Assembly: GCF_014653695.1 (NCBI RefSeq)
Contig: NZ_BNAR01000009.1
Location: forward strand, 62,001 to 126,000
Direction: 5' to 3'
DNA length: 64,000 nt
Source of the DNA: Lentzea cavernae
Lineage (GTDB): Bacteria > Actinomycetota > Actinomycetes > Mycobacteriales > Pseudonocardiaceae
Under the pieces are notes generated by a model. It saw only the letters and a list, made by a program, of their open reading frames with translations. It was not told where the DNA came from and did no database searches. Shown one piece after another: positions 22,727-29,820 of the stretch (the first letter of the stretch is position 1; every line of letters begins with the position of its first letter). A program made the translations under genes and the position numbers.

Positions 22727-24899
22727 CCAGGACGCCTCCGAGCCGGTCCTGCTGGGCATCCGGCACCACGGCCCCGGCTCGGCCCGGATGGTCAAGCGGG
22801 CGCTGGAGCAGACGCGACCGGCGTTGATCCTCATCGAGGGCCCGCCGGAAGCCGACGCGCTCCTCGACCACGTCCACGCCCTCACGCCGCCGGTCGCGAT
22901 CCTGCTGCACGACGAGACAGAACCCGAGAACGCCGCGTTCTGGCCGTTCGCGGAGTTCTCCCCGGAGTGGCAGGCACTGCGCTACGCCGCCGAGAACGGC
23001 ACCACAGCGCGTTTCTTCGACCTGCCGGCGGCGGCCTCGATCGGTGATGACGGCCCGAGCGACAACGTCGACCCCATCGGCCTGCTCGCCGAGGCCGCGG
23101 GCTTCGACGACCCGGAACGCTGGTGGGAGGACGTCGTCGAGCACAGCGCGTCCGACCCGCTCGACCTCGCGGACGCCATCGCCGAGGCCATGGTCGCGGT
23201 GCGCGAGGAGTTCGAGGCCGAGGTCGGCGAACGCACGCTCCGGCGAGAAGCGTTCATGCGCCAGACGATCCGCAAGGCGCGCAAGGAGACCGACGGCCCG
23301 ATCGTCGTCGTCTGCGGCGCGTGGCACGTTCCGGCGCTGCTGACCAAACCGACGGTCGCGAGCGACACCGCGTTGCTGAAAGGCCTGCGCCGCCGCAAGA
23401 TCTCCGGCACCTGGGTCCCGTGGAGCCACGGCCAGCTGGCCGCCGAGTCGGGCTACGGCGCCGGTGTCGACTCGCCGGGCTGGTACGCGCACCTCTGGCA
23501 GCACCAGGCCGACGTGGTCCCGCGCTGGTTCGCCAAAGCCGCCGCCGTGCTGCGCGAGGAAGACCTGCCCGCCTCGACGGCGAGCGCCGTCGAAGCCGTC
23601 CGACTCGCGGAAACCCTTGCGGCACTGAGGGAACGCCCCAGCGCCGGCCTGAACGAGGTCAACGAGGCGGCGCTGGCCGTCCTCTGCGGCGGCGAGGAGA
23701 TCCACCTCCGGCTGGTCCACCGCAAGCTCGTCGTGGGGGAGCGCCTCGGCGAGGTGGGCGAGGCCGTCCCGCGCTCCCCGCTGGCGGCGGACCTCCAACG
23801 CCTGCAACGCAAACTCCGCCTGCCCGCGGACGTCCAGCCCAAGCAGCTCAAACTGGACCTGCGCAAGGACACCGACCGCGAACGCTCGAAACTCCTGCAG
23901 CGCCTCGAAGTCCTCGGCGTCCCGTGGGGCAAACCGGACCGCGCCAACTCCATCGGCACCTTCGCCGAGGTCTGGCAACTGCGCTGGGACCCGGTCTTCG
24001 CGGTCTCCGTCGCCGTGGCCGCCCGCCACGGCACCACCGTCCACACGGCGGCCGAGAACGTCCTGACCCAGGCCGCCGCGGACGCCAAGCGGGTCGCCGA
24101 CGCCGCCGCGACCCTCACCAAGTCCGTGGGCTGCGAACTGCCCAAGGCCGTCGCCGAGGCCCGCAAGGCCCTCGACCGCTGCGCCGCCATGGCCACCGAC
24201 GCCCTCGAACTGCTCGCCGCCCTCCCCGACCTGGCCAGAACGGTCCGCTACGGCTCGGTCCGCGGCACCGACCCGGAACTCCTGCGCGTGGCCCTGCACG
24301 GCCTCCTCACCCGAGGCGCCGTCGGCCTCCCGATCGCCTGCCGCAACGTCGACGACGAAACCGCCGAACACGCCCTGCAGGTCGTCGACGGAGCCCACGA
24401 GGCCACCCGGCTGGCAGCCGACGACGACCACCAGAAGACCTGGTGGCGAGCCCTGCACGCCCTGGTCAAGGCAGAGGCCCACGGCCTCCCGACCGGCAGG
24501 GCCACCCGCCTGCTCTGGGAAGCGGGCGAACTGACCAGCGACGACGTGGCCGCCCGCCTGCACAGAAGCGTCGCCACCGCCTTCGTGGCGGGCTTCCTGC
24601 GAGGCTCCGCCACCCTCCTGGCCGCAGACCCGCGCCTCTTCGGCCTCATCGACGAGTGGCTCAGCGGCCTGCGAGGCGACGCGTTCGACGACGCCCTGCC
24701 CCTGCTCCGCCGGGCCATCACCGACTTCACCCCGGCAGAACGCCGCCTGCTCGGCGAGCGAGTGGTAGCAGGCGAAACCCCCCAACCCGCCGCCGGCGAC
24801 GAGTGGGACCTCGACATCGCCGAACGACTGGCAGCGCACGTCCGCGGCCTGCTGGCCGGAGTTTCACGACCGCCGGATCCGCCGATCCCAGAGGCGTGA
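22719..24899 (+). CDS. DUF5682 family protein (YehM-like)
   Basis: A 726-residue protein of the DUF5682 family, counterpart of E. coli YehM. The N-terminus carries LLGIRHHGPGSARMVKRAL and LILIEGPPEAD, and later VVVCGAWHVPALL; this pattern of early His, Glu-Gly-Pro and late W-H recalls the EreA/ChaN/TIKI-type hydrolase fold, which is my inference. The C-terminal 400 residues are helical. GTG at 22719 overlaps the MoxR end. Its stop overlaps the following acidic repeat gene (GTGA). It may be the effector or client enzyme of the MoxR-VWA machine. Confidence 0.87.
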   Translation: MTDQDASEPVLLGIRHHGPGSARMVKRALEQTRPALILIEGPPEADALLDHVHALTPPVAILLHDETEPENAAFWPFAEFSPEWQALRYAAENGTTARFFDLPAAASIGDDGPSDNVDPIGLLAEAAGFDDPERWWEDVVEHSASDPLDLADAIAEAMVAVREEFEAEVGERTLRREAFMRQTIRKARKETDGPIVVVCGAWHVPALLTKPTVASDTALLKGLRRRKISGTWVPWSHGQLAAESGYGAGVDSPGWYAHLWQHQADVVPRWFAKAAAVLREEDLPASTASAVEAVRLAETLAALRERPSAGLNEVNEAALAVLCGGEEIHLRLVHRKLVVGERLGEVGEAVPRSPLAADLQRLQRKLRLPADVQPKQLKLDLRKDTDRERSKLLQRLEVLGVPWGKPDRANSIGTFAEVWQLRWDPVFAVSVAVAARHGTTVHTAAENVLTQAAADAKRVADAAATLTKSVGCELPKAVAEARKALDRCAAMATDALELLAALPDLARTVRYGSVRGTDPELLRVALHGLLTRGAVGLPIACRNVDDETAEHALQVVDGAHEATRLAADDDHQKTWWRALHALVKAEAHGLPTGRATRLLWEAGELTSDDVAARLHRSVATAFVAGFLRGSATLLAADPRLFGLIDEWLSGLRGDAFDDALPLLRRAITDFTPAERRLLGERVVAGETPQPAAGDEWDLDIAERLAAHVRGLLAGVSRPPDPPIPEA

Positions 24900-25411
24900 C
24901 CGCACCAGGAGAAGACCGCGCCCTGTTGGACGAAGAGCGCCCCGTCGCACGGGACGACGACCACGCCGTCGTGCCGGACGAGGACCGCCCGGTGTCGCTC
25001 GAGGACGAGCGCTCCACCGTGGTGGACGACGACGAGCCGGCCGCGCCGGGCGGAGTGCACGCCGTCGGTCCGGGCGAGGACCGCTCGGCCACGTCAGGCG
25101 AGGAGCCCTCGGGCGTGTCAGGCGAGGACCGCTCGGCCACAGCGAGCGAAGACCACTCGGCCACGTCAGTCGAGGATCGCTCGGCCGTGTCAGGCGAGGA
25201 CCGCTCAGCGGTGTCGAGCGAAGAGCACGCCGCCGCACCGGACGGGCAGCGCCCGGCCGCCGGTGTCGACCTCACGCCGCCCGACGAGAGCCTCCTCGAG
25301 GAGTCCCAGCACCTCATCGACGAGGCCAAGAAGATCGCCCACGACCTCCGCGAAGAGACCCCGGACACCACCCCCGAGCCTCCCCGCGAGGAAGGCTCGC
25401 CGGCGAACTAG
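24896..25411 (+). CDS. Acidic octapeptide-repeat protein at the end of the MoxR operon
   Basis: A 171-residue, strongly acidic protein with no known domain. Residues about 12-123 are a run of roughly 14 imperfect eight-residue units of the form xEDRSAVS (for example GEDRSATS, GEDRSAVS, VEDRSAVS). The C-terminus has one amphipathic helix, LLEESQHLIDEAKKIAHDL (133-151). GTG at 24896 overlaps the DUF5682 stop by GTGA, so it is cotranslated with the system. It stands where a YehP-type VWA gene is often found. A disordered spacer with a docking helix is the simplest reading. Reading-frame use agrees with a real gene, but it could be lineage-specific. Confidence 0.65.
   Translation: MTAPGEDRALLDEERPVARDDDHAVVPDEDRPVSLEDERSTVVDDDEPAAPGGVHAVGPGEDRSATSGEEPSGVSGEDRSATASEDHSATSVEDRSAVSGEDRSAVSSEEHAAAPDGQRPAAGVDLTPPDESLLEESQHLIDEAKKIAHDLREETPDTTPEPPREEGSPAN
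24929..25264 (+). repeat. 24-nt tandem repeat array coding for octapeptides
   Basis: Degenerate 24-bp units built around GAGGACCGCTCGGCC are clearest from about 25076 to 25219. All are in frame with the acidic protein, and unit number may vary between strains by slippage. Confidence 0.65.
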
Positions 25412-25607
25412 CGAGTCGCTCCGGCGTCGCCGGAACCGTCCTCAGCGGACGGCAGTGCGAACCACCGACCCGGCTCGACCACGAGCAGCTCGCCTCGGGC
25501 GGCGAGCTGCTCGCACGCGGCCTCGAATTCGTCGTCCGCCAGCCGTCCGTCCTCCGCACCGGCCTGTCCGCAGCACGATTCGCGAACTAGAGCGACCAGG
25601 GCGGCGT
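25408..25607 (-). other. Coding-like remnant without a normal start
   Basis: The 175-bp gap between the acidic protein and the cupin gene contains, on the minus strand, an open frame with protein-like sequence: DDEFEAACEQLAARGELLVV followed by EPGRWFALP, resembling a small winged-helix end. It overlaps the cupin stop in another frame. Upstream the frame stays open to about 25719, but no ATG, GTG or TTG occurs; only a CTG at 25607. It may be a gene remnant or a frame-shifted tail. Nothing else is recognised in this gap. Confidence 0.3.
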
Positions 25608-25937
25608 GATCGTCTGCCCGTCCGCCAAGGTCCCCCGGATCCCCACCGACGTGGCCACCAGCACCCGAGCCGGCCCTCCGGTCAACGCCAGCTCCGTGTC
25701 CGCCGGCACCACGATCGCGTCACCCACCCCGGCCGTCTCCCCGAGGATCGTCACCGACCCGGCCAGCACGTAGAACACCTCCTCCTTCGACGCGCGGTGA
25801 GGCGTCCCGTCACCACCCTCCGGCACGTCGACCGTCCACAGGGCGATCTCCGAACTCCCCCGCGACGGCACAGCCAGCGAACGGAACTCGAACCCACCGA
25901 ACTCGTGCAGAGCCGCAGACTCACCCGTGACCAGCAA
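25587..25937 (-). CDS. Cupin-domain protein
   Basis: A 116-residue single cupin barrel. Motif 1 is visible as TPHRASKEEVFYVLAGSVTI (His and Glu metal ligands), and motif 2 as GDAIVVPADTELAL. Such small cupins often act as isomerases, quercetinase-like enzymes or ligand-binding proteins; the substrate is unknown. TTG at 25937 is chosen because GGAGG lies 5 nt upstream; a TTG at 25958 would lie inside an operator. It is divergent from a MarR-family gene that probably regulates it. Confidence 0.82.
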   Translation of the reverse strand: MLVTGESAALHEFGGFEFRSLAVPSRGSSEIALWTVDVPEGGDGTPHRASKEEVFYVLAGSVTILGETAGVGDAIVVPADTELALTGGPARVLVATSVGIRGTLADGQTITPPWSL

Positions 25938-25953
25938 AACAACCTCCAAAGTA

Positions 25954-25968
25954 GTCAACCAAGTTGTC
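25954..25968. promoter_or_regulatory. MarR-type operator copy 1
   Basis: GTCAACCAAGTTGTC, an imperfect palindrome directly upstream of the cupin start. The identical 15-mer recurs 30 bp away. Confidence 0.75.
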
Positions 25969-25983
25969 CAAGCCTAGAATAAG

Positions 25984-25998
25984 GTCAACCAAGTTGTC
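25984..25998. promoter_or_regulatory. MarR-type operator copy 2
   Basis: This second exact copy of GTCAACCAAGTTGTC begins 30 bp after the first and lies 22 nt before the marR-type ATG. The spacing of about three helical turns suits two dimers on one DNA face. Confidence 0.75.
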
Positions 25999-26020
25999 TA
26001 CCCACCAGCGGAGAAGAGCG

Positions 26021-26470
26021 ATGGAACCGGTGCCGATGCTGCTGGCGATGACGTACCGCGCCATGGGCGACCAGTTCCACGACCGCCTGAAGCAGATCGG
26101 CCTCGAGCCGCTCCGGCCAGCCCACGGTTACGTCTTCCGGTTCCTCAAGGAGAAGCGCGCCACCACCGTCGACATCGGACAGCACCTCGGCGTCACGAAG
26201 CAGGCGGCGGCGAAGATCGTCAACGAGCTCGACGAGTGGGGGTACGTGCTCAGGGAGCCGCATCCGACGGACAAGCGCGCGCAGTACGTCACGCTCACCA
26301 CGAAGGGGCGCGACTACCTGAAGTTCGCCGACAACCTGTGGTCCGACCTCGAGGGCGAGATGGCCGAGGCGATCGGTGCGGACGTGCTCGCCACCATCAG
26401 GCAGGGCCTCGCCGGGTACCTGCGGCACGTCCACGGCGAGGACCAGCCAGGGCTGCGACCGGTGTGGTGA
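26021..26470 (+). CDS. MarR-family transcriptional regulator
   Basis: A 149-residue MarR-type repressor. The HTH is TTVDIGQHLGVTKQAAAKIV (about residues 49-68), with a wing containing REPHPTDKRAQYVTLTTKG, the canonical MarR wing (DxR). ATG at 26021 has GGAG 7-8 nt upstream. It is divergent from the cupin gene and likely binds the two GTCAACCAAGTTGTC sites, controlling both genes. The C-terminal dimerisation helix is present. The ligand is unknown. The convergent TMEM165 gene ends 4 nt after its stop. Confidence 0.9.
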   Translation: MEPVPMLLAMTYRAMGDQFHDRLKQIGLEPLRPAHGYVFRFLKEKRATTVDIGQHLGVTKQAAAKIVNELDEWGYVLREPHPTDKRAQYVTLTTKGRDYLKFADNLWSDLEGEMAEAIGADVLATIRQGLAGYLRHVHGEDQPGLRPVW

Positions 26471-26474
26471 CGTC

Positions 26475-27065
26475 CTAGAACACCTGGGTCAGGGCGATCA
26501 CGCCGAACACGCCGAAGATCACCCCGGCCACGCGCTGGATCCAGTGCGTCGGCAGGCGGCCGGCGAGCTTGCGCCCCACCAGGACGGCCAGGCCGGCCAC
26601 GGCGACCAGGGCGAGCCAGGCGCCGAGGCCGACGGCCAGGGGTTCGCCGTAGCGGGCGGTGATGCCGGCGGTCGCGAGCTGGGAGGCGTCGCCCCACTCG
26701 GCTGCGAACAGGACGCCGAACGAGGTCAGGGCCGCGCGCCAGAACGGCACGGTGGACCGGGTGCCGGCCTCGTCGGGGGAGTCCTCGTCGCGTGAGAAGC
26801 CCTCGCGGAGCAGGAGGAACGCGCCCACGCCGAACAGGAGGGCGACCACTGCGGCGACCACGCGGTCGGGGAGCAGGGTGAGGGCGGAGCCGAAGGCGGC
26901 GGCCACAACGCTCTGCACGGCGAAGGCGGCGACGACGCCGACGAACACGGGCCAGGCGCGGTAGCGCGTGGTCAGCACCAGGGTCGCGACCATGGTCTTG
27001 TCGGGCAGCTCGACGAGGAACACCACCGCGAAGGCGGTGATGAACGCGAGCAATGAAGTGGCCAC
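26475..27065 (-). CDS. TMEM165/Gdt1 (UPF0016) family manganese transporter
   Basis: A 196-residue, six-helix membrane protein with two inverted repeats, each with the ExGD/ExPD signature: ELPDKT near residue 19 and EWGDAS in the second half. Members move Mn(2+) or Ca(2+) out of the cytoplasm in exchange for protons. GTG at 27065 is preferred because GGAGG lies 5-6 nt upstream and the protein then starts like its relatives; GTG at 27077 is the longer option. A yybP-ykoY manganese riboswitch in the leader strongly supports Mn export and induction by Mn. Confidence 0.93.
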   Translation of the reverse strand: MATSLLAFITAFAVVFLVELPDKTMVATLVLTTRYRAWPVFVGVVAAFAVQSVVAAAFGSALTLLPDRVVAAVVALLFGVGAFLLLREGFSRDEDSPDEAGTRSTVPFWRAALTSFGVLFAAEWGDASQLATAGITARYGEPLAVGLGAWLALVAVAGLAVLVGRKLAGRLPTHWIQRVAGVIFGVFGVIALTQVF

Positions 27066-27070
27066 GAGGT

Positions 27071-27100
27071 CCTCCACGTCCGAATGAAACCCGGACGGAG
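27071..27100 (-). promoter_or_regulatory. Expression-platform hairpin sequestering the Shine-Dalgarno
   Basis: On the minus strand CTCC-GTCCG pairs with CGGAC-GT-GGAG, which contains the GGAG of the TMEM165 ribosome site (two-base bulge). The hairpin is a plausible off-state of translation, relieved when Mn is bound by the upstream aptamer. Confidence 0.55.
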
Positions 27101-27135
27101 GCGCGACAGACCCCGACCAGGAACACAGCTACCTG

Positions 27136-27257
27136 GCCGGAGGTCTCGTTCGCCCGATCGAGATCGGGTGTGGGACCGGATCCACTCGAAGGCGGATCAG
27201 TATGTCGATCACCACGCCACCGGCTGCGAACTCCGGTGGGAACTACTCCCCTCTGGC
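27136..27257 (-). promoter_or_regulatory. yybP-ykoY manganese riboswitch
   Basis: Read on the minus strand, the element starts with GCCAGAGG and the signature GGGGAGTAG, followed by a P2 hairpin (CCACCGG / CCGGTGG), the conserved ATCGACATAC-type segment, and the 3' signature GAACGAGACC closing with CCTCCGGC. The terminal segments form helix P1 with one mismatch (7 of 8 pairs). All landmarks of the RF00080 class are in the right order. It lies 71 nt upstream of the TMEM165/Gdt1 start, the usual target class. Confidence 0.9.
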
Positions 27258-27304
27258 GCGTCCATCGTATCCGATGCAGGTCATCCGATAGGCGTGACTT
27301 CGCG

Positions 27305-27324
27305 CACGGGACCTTGGTCCCGAG
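27305..27324 (+). promoter_or_regulatory. DosR/DevR-like box upstream of cydA
   Basis: CGGGACC-TT-GGTCCCG is a perfect 7+2+7 palindrome. The 20-mer agrees with the mycobacterial DosR consensus TTSGGGACTWWAGTCCCSAA at 15 positions. A weaker match (13/20, TCGGGACCTACG) at 27360-27379 overlaps the cydA -10 region. A DosRS-like pair is encoded at 32819-34520. Confidence 0.65.
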
Positions 27325-27368
27325 CCGGGACGGGACCGTCGTACCTGATAGTGGCCATGATCGGGACC

Positions 27369-27374
27369 TACGCT
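27369..27374 (+). promoter_or_regulatory. -10 element (TACGCT), leaderless cydA
   Basis: TACGCT ends 7 nt before GTG 27382. The DosR-like box centre lies about 57 bp upstream, an activator distance. Confidence 0.5.
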
Positions 27375-27381
27375 CGGAGAC

Positions 27382-28836
27382 GTGGAAGTACTCGAACTCG
27401 CGCGGTGGCAGTTCGGCATCACCACCGTCTACCACTTTCTGATGGTGCCGCTGACGATCGGCCTTTCCCTGCTCGTGGCGGGGATGCAGACCGCGTGGGT
27501 GCGCACGGGCAACGAGCGCTACTACAAGATGACGAAGTTCTGGGGGAAGCTCCTCCTGATCAACTTCGCCATGGGCGTCGTGACGGGCATCGTGCAGGAG
27601 TTCCAGTTCGGCATGGCCTGGAGCGCCTACTCGAGGTTCGTCGGGGACGTGTTCGGCGCTCCGCTCGCGATGGAGGGGATCGTCGCCTTCTTCGTCGAGT
27701 CGACGTTCCTCGGGCTGTGGATCTTCGGCTGGGACAAGCTGCCGAAGAAGGTGCACCTCGCGTGCGCCTGGGCGTTCAGCCTCGCCACGATGGCCAGCGC
27801 GTACTTCATCCTCGCCGCCAACTCGTGGATGCAGCACCCGGTCGGCATCGAGATGCACGAGGGCCGCCCGCGGCTCACCTCGATCTGGGCCGTGCTGACC
27901 AACAACACGGTGCTCGCCGCCTTCCCGCACACCATCGCGGGCGCGTTCGCGGTCTCGGCCGCGTTTCTCGTGGGCATCGCCGCCTGGCACCTCTACCGCA
28001 AGTCGGAAGAGGAACGGGTCTGGCGCAGCTCGCTCAAGCTCGGCACGTGGGTCGGCGTGGTCGCGTTCGCGGCTCTGAGCATCAGCGGTGACCTGCAGGG
28101 CAAGCTCATGTTCGAGCAGCAGCCGATGAAGATGGCCGCCGCGGAAGCGTTGTGCCACACCGAACAACCGGCCAGCTTCAGCGTCTTCGCGGTCGGCGAC
28201 GTCACCAGGCCCGACTGCGAGAACGTCAAGAGCATCACGGTGCCCGCACTGCTGAGCTTCTTGGCGCACAACGACTTCAGCAGCGAGGTCAAGGGCATTC
28301 AGGACCTGGTTCCCATGTACCAGGAGAAGTACGGGGAGTTCTACCCGGTCGACGAACGGCTGGGTGAGCTCAGCGGCAAGCCGATCGACTACGTGCCCGC
28401 GCTTCCCGTGACGTACTGGGGTTTCCGGTTGATGATCGGGTTCGGTGCCATCTCGGCCGGCCTCGGGGTCTTCATGCTCTGGCTGACGCGGAAGAACCGG
28501 ACGCCCACCGGATGGTGGTTCCCGGTCCTCGGCCTCGCCGGCATCGCGACTCCGTTCCTGGCCAACAGCGCGGGCTGGATCTTCACCGAGATGGGCAGGC
28601 AGCCGTTCGTGGTCGTGCCCAACCCGTCCGGAGTGGACGGTGTCTGGATGTTCACCGCGCAGGCGGTCAGCCAGGCGACGGTCGGCGAGATCCTGACCTC
28701 GCTCATCGCGCTCACCACGGTCTACACGGTGCTGGCGGTCGTGGAGTTCTACCTGATCCGCAAGTACGTCCGGGGCGGGATACCCGGCGTGCTGCCCCAG
28801 AAGACCGACGACGGCGCCCTGGCGTTCGCGTACTAG
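27382..28836 (+). CDS. cydA: Cytochrome bd oxidase subunit I
   Basis: A 484-residue, nine-helix quinol oxidase subunit carrying hemes b558, b595 and d. The N-terminus RWQFGITTVYHFLMVPLTIG has the heme-ligand His. GFYxxE-like regions are replaced by the family's WMQHPVGIEMHEGRP block, and the quinol loop and Met ligand region follow. The protein is of the short Q-loop type. It accepts electrons from menaquinol at high oxygen affinity. The gene begins the cydA-cydB-cydDC operon; a DosR-like box and a divergent Mn riboswitch share the upstream region. Confidence 0.96.
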   Translation: MEVLELARWQFGITTVYHFLMVPLTIGLSLLVAGMQTAWVRTGNERYYKMTKFWGKLLLINFAMGVVTGIVQEFQFGMAWSAYSRFVGDVFGAPLAMEGIVAFFVESTFLGLWIFGWDKLPKKVHLACAWAFSLATMASAYFILAANSWMQHPVGIEMHEGRPRLTSIWAVLTNNTVLAAFPHTIAGAFAVSAAFLVGIAAWHLYRKSEEERVWRSSLKLGTWVGVVAFAALSISGDLQGKLMFEQQPMKMAAAEALCHTEQPASFSVFAVGDVTRPDCENVKSITVPALLSFLAHNDFSSEVKGIQDLVPMYQEKYGEFYPVDERLGELSGKPIDYVPALPVTYWGFRLMIGFGAISAGLGVFMLWLTRKNRTPTGWWFPVLGLAGIATPFLANSAGWIFTEMGRQPFVVVPNPSGVDGVWMFTAQAVSQATVGEILTSLIALTTVYTVLAVVEFYLIRKYVRGGIPGVLPQKTDDGALAFAY

Positions 28837-28848
28837 GGGAGAGGCGAC

Positions 28849-29820
28849 GTGGAAACGCTCTGGTTCGTGCTCATCGCCGTGCTGTGGCTCGGCTACCTGT
28901 TCCTCGAAGGTTTCGACTTCGGCGTCGGCATGCTGCTGCCCGTCCTGGGCCGCGACAACACCGAACGCCGGGTCATGATCAACACCATCGGGCCGGTCTG
29001 GGACGGCAACGAGGTGTGGCTCATCGTCGCGATCGGTGCCACGTTCGCGGCCTTCCCCGGCTGGTATGCGGCGCTGCTCAGCGCCGCGTACCTGCCACTA
29101 ACGTTGTTCCTCATCGCGTTGATCGGGCGTGGGGTCGCGTTCGACTACCGCGGCAAGGTCGACAACCCGCGCTGGCGCAAGGCCTGGGACTTCACCATCG
29201 TCGCCGGCTCGTGGATCGCCACGCTCTGCGTCGGCCTGCTGATCTCGACGACGGTGCTGGGCCTGCCGATCGACGCGAACGGTGACCGCGTCGGCTCGCC
29301 CTTCGCGGCGATCCGGCTCGACACGGTCATCGGCGCGCTCGCCTTCGCGGGGTACGCGCTGGTGCACGGCGCCGTGTTCACGGCGTTGAAGACCGAGGGC
29401 GAGATCCGCGAACGGGCCCGCAGGGTCGCTTTGACCCTCGCGCCTGTCGCACTTCTGCCGCTCGTGGCGCTGCTCGCGATCGTCGCCGGGCTCTGGGCGG
29501 CCGTGGTCGTGGCGATCCTCGGCCTGGCGATGTGGCGGCTGGCCGCCGACCGCGACGGTCAGTCGTTCGCGTTGATGGGCCTCGCGATCGCGGCGACCGT
29601 CACGATCCTGTTCGGCTCGCTCTACCCGAACGTCCTGCCGTCGACGCTCAACGACGCGTGGTCGCTCACGGTCGCCAACACCGCGTCGAGCCCGTACACG
29701 CTGCAGGTGATCACGTGGGTGGCCGGGTTCGGCACCCCCGCCGTGCTCGTCTACCAGGGCTGGACCTACTGGGTGTTCCGCAAGCGCATCGGCGTCAAGC
29801 ACATCCCGGCAGCGCACTGA
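28849..29820 (+). CDS. cydB: Cytochrome bd oxidase subunit II
   Basis: A 323-residue membrane protein, the partner of CydA. It begins METLWFVLIAVLWLGYLFLEGFDFGVG, with the conserved GFDFGVG motif, and has the WDGNEVWLI signature around residue 45. About nine hydrophobic helices are visible. It lies 12 nt after cydA, and its stop overlaps the start of the fused cydDC gene (TGATG), so the operon is translated in a coupled way. Length is normal. Confidence 0.96.
   Translation: METLWFVLIAVLWLGYLFLEGFDFGVGMLLPVLGRDNTERRVMINTIGPVWDGNEVWLIVAIGATFAAFPGWYAALLSAAYLPLTLFLIALIGRGVAFDYRGKVDNPRWRKAWDFTIVAGSWIATLCVGLLISTTVLGLPIDANGDRVGSPFAAIRLDTVIGALAFAGYALVHGAVFTALKTEGEIRERARRVALTLAPVALLPLVALLAIVAGLWAAVVVAILGLAMWRLAADRDGQSFALMGLAIAATVTILFGSLYPNVLPSTLNDAWSLTVANTASSPYTLQVITWVAGFGTPAVLVYQGWTYWVFRKRIGVKHIPAAH

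Noticed and set aside
22611..24839. 742-codon minus-strand frame opposite DUF5682
   Set aside because: Antisense shadow without any motif; the plus-strand gene is operonic and conserved.
24929..25264. CRISPR-like repeat array
   Set aside because: The 24-bp units are degenerate, have no spacers and lie in frame within a coding sequence.
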